DNA of 64,000 bases from Shinella kummerowiae (GTDB lineage: Bacteria; Pseudomonadota; Alphaproteobacteria; Rhizobiales; Rhizobiaceae). The stretch spans positions 29,405 to 93,404 of the forward strand of contig NZ_WUMK01000014.1 in the NCBI RefSeq assembly GCF_009827055.1. The letters run 5' to 3'. Below the pieces are notes generated by a model that searched no databases, was not told where the DNA came from, and was given only the letters and a program-made list of their open reading frames with translations. Positions 45,839-54,941 of the stretch are shown piece by piece; within the stretch, counting starts at the first letter, position 1, and each line of letters begins with the position of its first letter. The translations under genes and the position numbers were made by a program.

Positions 45839-47359
45839 ATGTCAGACGCATCCGATGCGGCCCCGGTGGCCAACAAAAAACCGAAAACCAGCAAGCGGGA
45901 AAAACTTGCCGCTCGCGAGGCGAAGAAGACTGAAAAGAGCAAAACAAGAAAGGCGGAGCGCACCGAGAAGAAAGCCGATGGCTGGGAGCGCAAAGGTCGC
46001 AATTCCAATGGCCAGAAAGCGTATGACTTCAACAGCAACACTGCCAACGGCAGTTTTGTCGCCTTCGATGAAAACACCGTCAACGCTTCAAGGCGCGTGA
46101 AAGGCGCCTACAAGGAAGAGATTGCCCGCAACATGGATACGGGCGATGCCGCCCGTTCGCGATCCTGGGCCGGCGGTATCAAGCGCAAGACCGAGTACAC
46201 CGAAGAACGGGTCGACAAGGAAACCGGCCAGCTTGAAGACGTTCGCACCCGCAAGGAAAAGCAGAATTTCGCCGCGAGCAAGAATATCGACTACAAGGAG
46301 AACGGCGCCAAGACCATCGAGCGCGGCACCCGCAAGGGCATGTTCTCGATCACGTACACCAACAATCCAGATGGCAGCCGTTCGTTCAGCGGCTTCAAGA
46401 TCGGGCCCTTCAAAATCAACCGATCAAAGGGCGAAAATGGCGCAAAATCCTTCGAGGTCAGCTTCGGCAAATCCTTGTCCTATTCGACCTTGACCGAAGC
46501 GAACGGCAACAGGACACGAAACTACAATATCGGCAACATCTACGCGAACTCCACCACCGTAAATTCAAAAGGCGAGCTTGTCCGTTCGGAAAAGACCTAT
46601 TTTGGAAGGCGTACCAAGACCATCGAAAACACAGCGGACGGGTCGACCAAATACACGACCAAGGGCCGCAGCGTGAATGAGATGAAGCGCGACGGCCTTG
46701 ATGAAAACCAGATCAAGGACGCGATCAACGAGGATATCGCTGCTGGTAAGGTCTACAGGCTGAAGCGCACCAATGAACGCGGCGAGGTCACGCGCGACTA
46801 CAATCGCCAGACCTACAAGGGCAAGACATCCGACTACATTGCCGGCGACAGGGATACGAACGATGTTTCGCGGAAGTCCAGCGGGTGGGGCCTGAGCAAA
46901 ACAAGCTCGCAAACGCTTTCCAGCGAACAGCGCGCCGCCCGCAACGAGCGGCAAGAGCAGCTTGAACTGGAATCGATAACCTCCTCGACACCCGGAGCCT
47001 TCCCGTCCGATCTTAGCCCTGCCGACAGGAGGATGAACCGCAACGCCTCTGCTTCGTCCAAGGTCGCCCAGGTCAAGGGTGTGGCCGATGCCAAGGGCAC
47101 TGATGCGAAGTCGGTAAGCTCGGCAGCATCGGACAAGAGTTCAATCGCCTCATTCGCCACCGCTGCGGGCAATTCCGTCAGAAGCATGGTTTCGGGCAAG
47201 GGATCTATCGACTCGTCTGCCACATCCAAGACAGCACACAGCAATGCCTCCTACTCAAGCACGGCAACGACAGCGACCGCGAACTCGCAGACCAAGTTGC
47301 AGGCCAAGCTCGACGAGCGTTCGCGCGGCCGCGAAACGCCCAGCGTATCGATGGAGTGA
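45839..47359 (+). CDS. Unrecognised basic protein between virD2 and virD4, candidate effector
   Basis: Protein of 506 residues. The N-terminus is very basic (KKPKTSKREKLAAREAKKTEK...KTRKAERTEKKADG), like a nuclear localisation signal. Residues 60-340 hold repeated strand-like stretches (FNSNTANGSFVAFDENTVNASRR, MFSITYTNNPDGSRSFSGFKIGPFKINRSKG, TTVNSKGELVRSEKTYFGRR). The last 130 residues are Ser/Ala-rich low complexity ending KLDERSRGRETPSVSME. That tail resembles the Arg-Ser-rich end of Ti VirE2. AAGGAG precedes the ATG and the gene is 34 bp after the coiled-coil gene and 15 bp before virD4. No family recognised; a host-nucleus effector is inferred from tail, basic start and operon. Confidence 0.8.
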   Translation: MSDASDAAPVANKKPKTSKREKLAAREAKKTEKSKTRKAERTEKKADGWERKGRNSNGQKAYDFNSNTANGSFVAFDENTVNASRRVKGAYKEEIARNMDTGDAARSRSWAGGIKRKTEYTEERVDKETGQLEDVRTRKEKQNFAASKNIDYKENGAKTIERGTRKGMFSITYTNNPDGSRSFSGFKIGPFKINRSKGENGAKSFEVSFGKSLSYSTLTEANGNRTRNYNIGNIYANSTTVNSKGELVRSEKTYFGRRTKTIENTADGSTKYTTKGRSVNEMKRDGLDENQIKDAINEDIAAGKVYRLKRTNERGEVTRDYNRQTYKGKTSDYIAGDRDTNDVSRKSSGWGLSKTSSQTLSSEQRAARNERQEQLELESITSSTPGAFPSDLSPADRRMNRNASASSKVAQVKGVADAKGTDAKSVSSAASDKSSIASFATAAGNSVRSMVSGKGSIDSSATSKTAHSNASYSSTATTATANSQTKLQAKLDERSRGRETPSVSME

Positions 47360-47374
47360 GGGGAGGATCGCATC

Positions 47375-49393
47375 ATGAACCAGACCAACGACAACAGGCT
47401 GACGACGCTCGTCTTCGCCGTCATGCTTTCGCTCGTCCTCGGGCTGTTGCTCTCAAGCGGCTATGTGACGTTCCGTGATGGATTCGACACCTATGCGCTG
47501 AAAAACTTCAGCCTGTTGGCTGCCTGGCAGGAAACCCCGTTCGTGGCCGGTTATGTCACGGATGCCTTCATAACCTGCTTGAAAATCCTCGCCGGTTCTG
47601 CCGTTGCCACCACCGCGGTCGTCTTCGCCATCCTCTACCTGAGGGGCGGCGATCACCACGGCACGGCGCGCTGGGGCAGCTATTCCGAGCTTGCCCGCGC
47701 CGGCTATATCCGGCGCTACCACAAAGTCTCCGGCCCGATCTTCGGCAAGACCACCAGTCCGAAGCGCCGCGGCAAATACCTCACCAATGGCGACCAGCCA
47801 CATTCGCTCGTCGTTGCTCCGACCCGCGCCGGCAAGGGCGTCGGCGTCGTCGTGCCGACATTGCTCACCTTCAATGGCTCGATCCTTGCCCTCGACGTCA
47901 AGGGCGAACTGTTCGAGTTGACGTCGCGCTCGCGCCTGGCGCGCGGCGACCGGGTTTTCAAGTTCTCGCCGCTTGACCGCGAAGGGCGCACCAACAGCTA
48001 CAATCCGATCCTCGACATCGTGAAGCTGCCGCCGGAACGCCGCTTTGCTGAAACCCGCCGCCTCGCCGTCAACCTGCTTGTCCCCAAGGGCAAGGGTTCG
48101 GAAGGCTTCATCGACGGCGCGCGCGATCTGTTCGTCGCCGGTGTGCTCGCCTGCATCGAGCGCGGAAACCCAACCATTGGCGCCGTCTATGACCTCTACA
48201 CGCTGCCTGGCGAGAAATACAAACTGTTCGCCCAGCTTGCCGAGGAAAGCGAGGTGCCGGAGGTCAAGCGTATCTTCAACAACATGGCGGGCAATGACAC
48301 CAAGATCATCACTTCGTACACGTCGGTGCTGGGCGATGGCGGCCTGAACCTCTGGGCCGATCCGCTGATCAAGGCAGCGACCACGACGTCGGACTTTTCG
48401 ATCTACGACCTGCGCCGCGATCCCACCTCCATCTTCCTCGTCGTCTCACCGAACGACCTTGAAGTCATCGCACCGCTGGTGCGCCTTTTCTTCCAGCAGG
48501 TTGTTGCCGTCCTGCAGCGCGAGATGCCCAAGGAAGATGAAATCTTTGAGGTCCTGTTCCTGCTGGACGAATTCAAGCATCTGGGCAAGCTCGAATCCAT
48601 CGAAACGGCCGTGACCACGATTGCCGGCTACAAGGGCCGCTTCATGTTCATTATCCAGTCGCTCGCTGCGCTCACCGGTGCCTATGAGGCATCGGGCAAG
48701 GAAAACTTCCTGTCCAACACCGGCGTGCAGGTCTTCATGGCCACGGCCGATGATGAAACGCCGCAATACATTTCCAAGGCCATCGGCGACTATTCCTACA
48801 AGGCCAAATCCGTCTCGTGGAACCAGACCGAAATATTCAAGGCGAACATCCAGAAGTCCGAGCAGGGCGCAACACTCATCCGGCCCGAACAGATCCGCCT
48901 CCTCGACGACCAGACCCAGATCGTCCTCGTCAAGGGCAAGCCGCCACTGATGATGCCCAAGGTCAAGTATTACGAGGATCGCATACTCAAGACGCTGTTC
49001 GACAGCCAGACCGGGCCCCTGCCCGAGCCGGAACCGCTGAAGGCTGTCACCGAGCCCGCCTCGTTCCTCGCGGCATTGACCGGAGAGGAGCCGGCAAAGC
49101 GCGGTTCGGCTCATGATCCGAACGATCTGCAAATGGACCAGGAGCCGGAAAACGAGATCCGCATTCAGCCACAGGCCGAGCAGATCCAGGCAGCGTTCGA
49201 AGCGGAAGATTTCGCCGATGCGCACGACGATGTTCAGGAATTGCAACAGCAACGCATCGCGCGCGAAGCCTTGCAGCAGCCGGAGTTCGAAGACGAGCCG
49301 CAGATCGAGTATGAAAAAACCGCGCAGCAGGCCCTTCTTGAGCGCATCATCGCTGTACAGGAGCGCAACCGTGCCCAGGGTATTAGCCGGTAG
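47375..49393 (+). CDS. virD4: VirD4, type IV secretion coupling protein
   Basis: Inner-membrane ATPase of 672 residues (Ti VirD4 is 668) that hands VirD2-DNA and effectors to the VirB channel. Two N-terminal membrane segments (TLVFAVMLSLVLGLLL and ILAGSAVATTAVVFAILYL) are followed by the Walker A APTRAGKGVG (about 148-157) and Walker B VLFLLDEFKHLGKLE. The stretches DVKGELFELTSR, GARDLFVAGVL, NDTKIITSYTSVLGDGGLNLWADPL and FLSNTGVQVFMATADDETPQYISKAIGDY are close to Ti VirD4. It closes the virD operon. No virB genes are present in this window, so the channel genes must lie elsewhere. Confidence 0.97.
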   Translation: MNQTNDNRLTTLVFAVMLSLVLGLLLSSGYVTFRDGFDTYALKNFSLLAAWQETPFVAGYVTDAFITCLKILAGSAVATTAVVFAILYLRGGDHHGTARWGSYSELARAGYIRRYHKVSGPIFGKTTSPKRRGKYLTNGDQPHSLVVAPTRAGKGVGVVVPTLLTFNGSILALDVKGELFELTSRSRLARGDRVFKFSPLDREGRTNSYNPILDIVKLPPERRFAETRRLAVNLLVPKGKGSEGFIDGARDLFVAGVLACIERGNPTIGAVYDLYTLPGEKYKLFAQLAEESEVPEVKRIFNNMAGNDTKIITSYTSVLGDGGLNLWADPLIKAATTTSDFSIYDLRRDPTSIFLVVSPNDLEVIAPLVRLFFQQVVAVLQREMPKEDEIFEVLFLLDEFKHLGKLESIETAVTTIAGYKGRFMFIIQSLAALTGAYEASGKENFLSNTGVQVFMATADDETPQYISKAIGDYSYKAKSVSWNQTEIFKANIQKSEQGATLIRPEQIRLLDDQTQIVLVKGKPPLMMPKVKYYEDRILKTLFDSQTGPLPEPEPLKAVTEPASFLAALTGEEPAKRGSAHDPNDLQMDQEPENEIRIQPQAEQIQAAFEAEDFADAHDDVQELQQQRIAREALQQPEFEDEPQIEYEKTAQQALLERIIAVQERNRAQGISR

Positions 49394-49426
49394 GTCGCAC
49401 GATCCCGCGCGGCGGAAAACCAGCCC

Positions 49427-50341
49427 TCAGGTGCCGGTCCTGACGCCCGGCAACCCAAAGGCCTGTTGGAAATAGCTGCGGAAGGCGAGCATGGGGGGCG
49501 TCAGGGCATTGCCGCTTCGCCAGGCAAGGCCGACATCCATGCCGGGTATCGGATCCTTGATGTTGATGGTCTCGATGCGCCGTCCCTCAAGCGACCATGG
49601 CCGGTGCACCATGTCGGAAAGAATGGCAACGCCCTGGTTGTTGGCGACCATCGAGCGCACCGCTTCCACCGAAGAGGTCCGCAGGATCACGTTCGGCTGA
49701 TACTGCGTCTTGCTCCAATATTTGAGCGAGGACTGCGCCGCCTCGTCCACCGTCAGCATGATATAGGGTTCTTCCGCCACCTCTTTCAGGCCGACGCCGT
49801 CCTTGGCGAGCAGAGGGTGCCTGGCCGGCACCCAGAGCCGGCGCATTGAAGTGAGGAGCGTTTCCGTCGCCAGCATGGGATTCTGGATGTTGGAGGTCAA
49901 AAGGACCGACAGATCATAACGGTTGGCGAGCAGCCCCTCCTCGATCGATTCCCGGTTGATCTCGTAGAGCTGGACGCGCAGTTTGGGAAAAAGCCGCCGG
50001 ATGCGCTCGATATGCATCGGCAGGAAGTAGCCGATCACCGTGTAGGTCGCCGCGACGACGAGCTCACCCTCGACATCGCTGTTGATGACGTTGAGATGCA
50101 TGGCCTCGTCGATCTTAGAGAGGATCTCGTAGGCATGCGACAGGAACTGGCGTCCTGAGGAGGTCAATTCCATGCCTTGTGCGGCGCGATTGAAGAGGGT
50201 TACGCCAACGGTCTGCTCAAGTTCCTTGATCGCCGCCGTGATCGCGGATTGAGAGATATTCTGTTTGATCGCCGCCTGCGAGACCTGACCGAATTCGGCC
50301 GTGGCGACGAAATAGCGAAGCTGCCTAATACTAAGAGACAT
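49427..50341 (-). CDS. LysR-family regulator of the catabolic operon
   Basis: LysR-type regulator of 304 residues. The helix-turn-helix is at the start (SIRQLRYFVATAEFGQVSQAAIKQNISQSAITAAIKELEQTVGVTLFNR), and the effector domain follows. It is transcribed divergently from the long catabolic operon that begins at 50.6 kb, the standard layout for a LysR activator of its neighbour, and it converges with virD4. I chose the ATG at 50341; the open frame extends to 50410. The likely inducer is the operon's substrate. By analogy with OccR and NocR of Ti plasmids, it may sense an opine-like compound (inference). Confidence 0.9.
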   Translation of the reverse strand: MSLSIRQLRYFVATAEFGQVSQAAIKQNISQSAITAAIKELEQTVGVTLFNRAAQGMELTSSGRQFLSHAYEILSKIDEAMHLNVINSDVEGELVVAATYTVIGYFLPMHIERIRRLFPKLRVQLYEINRESIEEGLLANRYDLSVLLTSNIQNPMLATETLLTSMRRLWVPARHPLLAKDGVGLKEVAEEPYIMLTVDEAAQSSLKYWSKTQYQPNVILRTSSVEAVRSMVANNQGVAILSDMVHRPWSLEGRRIETINIKDPIPGMDVGLAWRSGNALTPPMLAFRSYFQQAFGLPGVRTGT

Positions 50342-50616
50342 AATCGATAGTCCTAGGAATTCAGAATTTTGCATCGCAAAATCAGATACTGCTGCGCACA
50401 TAAACGGCATTTTCCAGCTTAAATTTCAGCCACTTTGCCTAAGTAGCTGTAAAAAAAGCGCTTTCCTATATCGCCGAGAGGCAGATGAAATCTGATTTTC
50501 CGATATCGTGATTGAAAAAATTCTATTTTTCAAGCCGTAAGAATGCGCCTACCGTCAGTGTCACATCGGGAAACCTCATCGCCAGAGCATGTCTCACATT
50601 AGGAAGAGGGCGTATT

Positions 50617-51420
50617 TTGAAGGACACTGTCGACATCAATTGCGATATGGGTGAGGCCTTCGGGCGCTGGCGCATCGGTGATACCAGCGACGAACAGCTG
50701 TTTCCCCATATCAGCTCCGCCAATATCGCGGCGGGTTTCCATGCCGGCGATCCGAACCTGATCGACGAGACCGTCAAGCTCGCCATGCAATATGGCGTGG
50801 CAATCGGCGCCCATCCCGGCTTCAACGACCTGCAGGGCTTCGGCCGCCGGAAGATTGCCGGCAGCAGTCGCGAATTCGTCAACGACATTATCTATCAGGT
50901 CGGGGCGCTGCGCGAATTCTGCCGTCGCCATAACACGACGATCCAGCATGTGAAGCCGCATGGCGCACTCTATATGGAGCTTGCCGCCAACGCCGACTTC
51001 TCAGCCGCCTTCGTAGAGTATATGCGCACCGCCGCTCCGAACATGCCGATCTTCTGCATGGGCATTTCCGAGACCTACAGAACGGCAAAACTGCTCGGCC
51101 AGCCGATCGTGCGGGAATTCTACGCCGACCGCGACTATGACGACAGCGGCTCCATCGTCTTTACCCGGGACGCGGGAAAGCCCGATCCGAAGGCGATCGC
51201 CAGGAAGGTCGTGCGGGCCTGCGTCGAGGGCCGGGTCAAAACCGTCAGGGGCACGGACATCACCGTCGATTTCGAATCCATCTGCTTCCACTCCGATACG
51301 CTCGGAGCCCTCGATATCGTCGGCGAAATGCGGGAGGCGCTCACCGCCGAAGGCATACGCATCGCACCCGTGTCCCAGATCCTGGAAAGCCACGCTGACC
51401 AAGTTCTGGAACGCCAATAA
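50617..51420 (+). CDS. pxpA: LamB/YcsF family 5-oxoprolinase subunit A
   Basis: Protein of 267 residues that begins [18 protein letters not shown], the conserved PxpA start, and continues [39 protein letters not shown] and VKPHGALY, with metal-binding His/Asp residues. PxpA acts with PxpB and PxpC to open the lactam 5-oxoproline with ATP. The start is TTG at 50617 with AGGAAGAGGG just upstream; a frame extension to 50512 has no family counterpart. It heads an operon with a biotin carrier, biotin carboxylase, PxpB and PxpC. Confidence 0.9.
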   Translation: MKDTVDINCDMGEAFGRWRIGDTSDEQLFPHISSANIAAGFHAGDPNLIDETVKLAMQYGVAIGAHPGFNDLQGFGRRKIAGSSREFVNDIIYQVGALREFCRRHNTTIQHVKPHGALYMELAANADFSAAFVEYMRTAAPNMPIFCMGISETYRTAKLLGQPIVREFYADRDYDDSGSIVFTRDAGKPDPKAIARKVVRACVEGRVKTVRGTDITVDFESICFHSDTLGALDIVGEMREALTAEGIRIAPVSQILESHADQVLERQ

Positions 51421-51442
51421 TCGAACCCAAAAGGGGAACATC

Positions 51443-51685
51443 ATGAGCAAGATCGAAATCAAATCACCGCTTCCCGGCACGTTCTACCGCGCATCTTCGC
51501 CGGATACGCCACCCTTCAAGGCCGATGGAGATGCGGTCGCCAGCGGCGACGTGATCGGCGTCATCGAGGTGATGAAAACCTTTCATGAAATCACCGCCCA
51601 GGATGCGGGCACGAACATCACCTTTCTCGTCGATAACGAGGAGCCGATCATGCCGGGCCAGGTCATTGCGGAGATCGAGCAATGA
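51443..51685 (+). CDS. Biotin carboxyl carrier protein-like subunit
   Basis: Biotinyl domain protein of 80 residues: KIEIKSPLPGTFYRASSPDTPPFKADGDAVASGDVIGVIEVMKTFHEIT. The lysine of EVMKT is the biotin attachment site. It lacks the Pro/Ala-rich linker and N-terminal extension of a housekeeping AccB. It overlaps the biotin carboxylase gene by 4 bp (ATGA). It should carry carboxylated biotin between the carboxylase and the PxpB/C-type acceptor subunits. Confidence 0.9.
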   Translation: MSKIEIKSPLPGTFYRASSPDTPPFKADGDAVASGDVIGVIEVMKTFHEITAQDAGTNITFLVDNEEPIMPGQVIAEIEQ

Positions 51686-53067
51686 CGATCCGATCGGTTC
51701 TTATCGCCAACCGTGGAGAAATCGCGGTGCGGATCATTCGGGCGGCCAAGGCACTCGGGATCCGGACCGTGCAGGTCCACAGCGCCGCCGATGCCGAAAT
51801 GCTGGCGGTCAAACTCGCCGACGAGGCGGTCGATATCGGCCCACCGGCGCCAAAGAAGTCCTACCTCAACATCGAGGCAGTGATTGCGGCCGCCAAGGCC
51901 GCGAAGGTGGATGCCGTTCATCCGGGCTACGGCTTCCTGTCTGAAAACGGCGATTTCGCCGATGCGGTCGTGGCTGCGGGCATGGCCTTCGTCGGCCCGA
52001 GCGGCGATGCGATCCGACTGTTGGGCGACAAGGTGTCGGCGCGTGAAGTGGCGGCGAGAGCCGGCGTCCCCACGGTCCCCGGCAGCGGCGGCCGTGTACT
52101 GACGCTCGATGATGCACACCGCATCGCCGAACGCACCGGCTTTCCCGTCATGGTCAAAGCGGCGGCTGGCGGCGGGGGGCGCGGCATCCGCATCGTCGAA
52201 ACGCTCGCCGACCTGGAAAAGCAGTTTCCGCTCGCCTCCGCCGAGGCGGCAGCAGCCTTCGGCGATGGTGGCCTCTACATGGAGAAGGTCATCACCCGTG
52301 CCCGCCATGTCGAGGTACAGATTTTCGGAGACGGGGAGAATTTCGTCCATCTCTACGAACGCGAATGCTCCCTACAGCGCCGTCGCCAGAAGGTCTGGGA
52401 AGAAGCACCTGCTTTCGAATTGCCCCAGGTCGTGCGCAAGAAGCTCTGCGAAAGCGCGGTCGCGCTTGCCCGCGAGGTCCGCTATACCGGCGCCGGCACG
52501 GTCGAATATCTCTATGACGAGGAAACCCGCGAGTTCTACTTCATCGAAGTGAACACGCGCATCCAGGTCGAGCATCCCGTGACCGAGATGATCACCGGCG
52601 TCGATCTTGTCCAGGAAATGCTGAAGGTCGCCGGCGGTGCGCCGCTCTCCCTCAAGCAGGACGATATAAAGCCGCGCGGTCACGCCATCGAATGCCGGAT
52701 CAATGCGGAGGACCCGTTCAAGGACTTTGCACCCTCCCCCGGAACCATAACGAAGCTTGTCGTGCCGGAAGGCAAAAGCGTGCGCTTCGATACGATGCTC
52801 TACGAGGGCTACACGATCCCGCCCTTCTACGACTCCCTGCTTGGCAAGCTCATCGTCTGGGGCGAGACGCGCAGCGAATGCCTGGAGCGGTTGGCAAAGA
52901 CGCTCGAGGGCCTGAAAATCGAGGGTGTGCCGACGACCATCCCGCTTCACCAGACGCTGGCCCGTTCCGCCGCCGTGGCAAGCGGGGCCTTTCACACCCG
53001 TTTCCTCGAAGGCTGGCTGGAAACGGACTTCACCGAAACCAAGACCAAAAGCGCGGAGGTCGCCTGA
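51682..53067 (+). CDS. Biotin carboxylase (AccC-like)
   Basis: ATP-grasp enzyme of 461 residues that carboxylates biotin on the carrier encoded just upstream. The start TIRSVLIANRGEIAVRIIRAAKALGI, the ATP loop KAAAGGGGRGIRIV, ECSLQRRRQKVWEEAP and the C-terminal EVNTRIQVEHPVTEMITGVDLVQEML are all standard. It overlaps the carrier gene by 4 bp and the PxpB gene by one base. Together with PxpB/PxpC this resembles the layout of urea carboxylase-type multi-enzyme systems. The carboxylated substrate is not known. Confidence 0.95.
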   Translation: MTIRSVLIANRGEIAVRIIRAAKALGIRTVQVHSAADAEMLAVKLADEAVDIGPPAPKKSYLNIEAVIAAAKAAKVDAVHPGYGFLSENGDFADAVVAAGMAFVGPSGDAIRLLGDKVSAREVAARAGVPTVPGSGGRVLTLDDAHRIAERTGFPVMVKAAAGGGGRGIRIVETLADLEKQFPLASAEAAAAFGDGGLYMEKVITRARHVEVQIFGDGENFVHLYERECSLQRRRQKVWEEAPAFELPQVVRKKLCESAVALAREVRYTGAGTVEYLYDEETREFYFIEVNTRIQVEHPVTEMITGVDLVQEMLKVAGGAPLSLKQDDIKPRGHAIECRINAEDPFKDFAPSPGTITKLVVPEGKSVRFDTMLYEGYTIPPFYDSLLGKLIVWGETRSECLERLAKTLEGLKIEGVPTTIPLHQTLARSAAVASGAFHTRFLEGWLETDFTETKTKSAEVA

Positions 53068-53942
53068 TGCCTGCCCGTTACACCTTCGGCGGCGATGAAC
53101 ATCTTTTCATCGAAGTAAGCGACGAGATGTCGCTCGACGCCTTCTTCAAGAGCCTTTCCATGGCGACAGGCGTGCGCGAGAGCAGGATTTCCGGCGTCAC
53201 CGAAATCTGCCCAGCCAATGCCTCCTTCCAGGTGAAATTCAATCCGGACATCATCAAGCCGGACGACATCCTGAAAGAAGTCAAAGCAATCGAGGCGGCG
53301 GCGGAAAAGGCCGAGCCCGTGCTGAAGACCCGAATTGTCGAAATTCCCGTCTTCTACGGCGATCCCTGGACGCACGAGACGCTGATGCGCTTCCGCGAGC
53401 GCCACCAGGAACCGTCCGGCACGGATCTCGATTATGCGGCGAAGATCAACGGTTATCCGGATGTCGAGGGCTTTATCGCGGCCCATGCCGGCTCGCCCTG
53501 GTTCGTCTCCATGGTGGGCTTCGTTGCAGGCCTGCCCTTCATGTATCAGATGGTGGAGCGGCAACGGCAGATCGAGGTGCCGAAATATCTCCGCCCAAGG
53601 ACGGACACGCCGCGGCTGACCGTCGGCCATGGCGGCTGCTTCGGTTGCATCTACTCGGTGCGCGGCGCTGGCGGTTACCAGATGTTCGGTATCACGCCGA
53701 TGCCGATCTTCGATTCCAGCCAGACCACCAGCTATCTGCGCGATTTCATGGTGTTCTTCCGCCCCGGCGACATCGTCAAGTTCAATCCGATTACCCGAGA
53801 GGCCTACGACGCGGCTGTAGAGGCCGTGGACAAGGGCACATTCACCCCGCCGATCCGCGAGGTCACCTTCGATCTTCGGGAGTTCCAGAAGGATATCGAC
53901 GGTTACAACAGCAAACTGGAGGACGTGCTCCATGGCCATTAA
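53067..53942 (+). CDS. pxpB: 5-oxoprolinase subunit B / allophanate hydrolase subunit 1-like
   Basis: Protein of 291 residues of the KipI/PxpB (CT_C_D) family. The N-terminal part (ARYTFGGDEHLFIEVSDEMSLDAFFKSLSMA) and a C-terminal part (EIPVFYGDPWTHETLMRF... VGFVAGLPFMYQM... TPRLTVGHGGCFGCIYSVRGAGGYQMFGITP) are both recognisable. The ATG overlaps the biotin carboxylase stop. With PxpC it forms the acyl-transfer/phosphorylation half of the ATP-dependent lactam-opening complex. A run of upstream frame is noise. Confidence 0.88.
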   Translation: MPARYTFGGDEHLFIEVSDEMSLDAFFKSLSMATGVRESRISGVTEICPANASFQVKFNPDIIKPDDILKEVKAIEAAAEKAEPVLKTRIVEIPVFYGDPWTHETLMRFRERHQEPSGTDLDYAAKINGYPDVEGFIAAHAGSPWFVSMVGFVAGLPFMYQMVERQRQIEVPKYLRPRTDTPRLTVGHGGCFGCIYSVRGAGGYQMFGITPMPIFDSSQTTSYLRDFMVFFRPGDIVKFNPITREAYDAAVEAVDKGTFTPPIREVTFDLREFQKDIDGYNSKLEDVLHGH

Positions 53943-54903
53943 GGTTCTCCATCACGGCATCGCGACCAGCGTTCAGGATTTGGGCCGTCCCGGTTATTTT
54001 CATCTCGGCATACCGATCGGCGGGGCGATGGATCGCCTGGCGCTGCGCGCAGCAAACCTCCTCGTCGGCAACGACGAAGGCGCAGCCTGCCTTGAGGCCG
54101 TCTTCATGGGCCCCAAGCTCGAATTCACCGAGGACACGCTCGTTGCCGTGACCGGCGCGGACATGCCCGCGCTCATCGACGGGGCACCCGTTCCCGGCTG
54201 GACCGCCGTCAAGGTCAAGGCAGGCCAGGTGCTGAGCTTCGACTTCTTGAAGTCCGGCGCGCGCATCATCATCGCAGTCTCGGGCGGCATCGATGTCCCC
54301 CTGGCGCTCGGCAGCCGCTCGACCTATCCGATCGGTGCGCTCGGCGGCTACAAGGGCCGGGTCCTCGCCGCCGGCGACGAGCTGCCGGTCGGAGAAGGCT
54401 CGCTTGCGACAGAAGGCCGGACGATCGCCGACCACCTCCGCCGCAAGCCCGGCACGCCGGCAGAACTCCGCGTCCTTCCCGGCCTCTACTGGGACAGGCT
54501 CACGGACGCGGCGAAGCAGAATTTCTTTGCCGACACCTGGAAGGTCGCGCCGGAAGCCGATCGCATGGGCTATCGCTTCCGCGGCGGCCGGAAGATCGAA
54601 TTCGTTGAGAGAAAGCAGTCCTTCGGCGCGGGCTCGGACCCGTCGAACATCGTCGATAGCTGCTATCCCTACGGTTCCATCCAGATCCCGAGCGGCACGG
54701 AGCCGATCATCCTGCACCGCGACGCGGTGTCCGGCGGTGGCTATTTCATGGTCGGCACGGTCATCTCCGCCGACATGGATCTGATCGCCCAGCTCCAGCC
54801 CCATACGCCAACCCGCTTCGTCGAAGTGACCATGGACGAAGCGCTTGATGCCCGCAAAGCGCGCGCCGCGCTGATCGAGGAGGTGCGCGCGACATTCCGA
54901 TAG
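53932..54903 (+). CDS. pxpC: 5-oxoprolinase subunit C / allophanate hydrolase subunit 2-like
   Basis: Protein of 323 residues of the KipA/PxpC (CT_A_B) family. It begins IKVLHHGIATSVQDLGRPGYFHLGIPIGGAMDRLALRAANLLVGN, a signature of these proteins, and continues ADMPALIDGAPVPGW and FRGGRKIEFVERKQSFGAGSDPSNIVDSCYPYGSIQIP. It overlaps PxpB by 11 bp. It completes the PxpABC set; the extra biotin proteins suggest a substrate related to, but different from, 5-oxoproline. Confidence 0.9.
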   Translation: MAIKVLHHGIATSVQDLGRPGYFHLGIPIGGAMDRLALRAANLLVGNDEGAACLEAVFMGPKLEFTEDTLVAVTGADMPALIDGAPVPGWTAVKVKAGQVLSFDFLKSGARIIIAVSGGIDVPLALGSRSTYPIGALGGYKGRVLAAGDELPVGEGSLATEGRTIADHLRRKPGTPAELRVLPGLYWDRLTDAAKQNFFADTWKVAPEADRMGYRFRGGRKIEFVERKQSFGAGSDPSNIVDSCYPYGSIQIPSGTEPIILHRDAVSGGGYFMVGTVISADMDLIAQLQPHTPTRFVEVTMDEALDARKARAALIEEVRATFR

Positions 54904-54941
54904 CCGGCCCGTTCCACACCAATCCATAAAAGGGGAATAAC

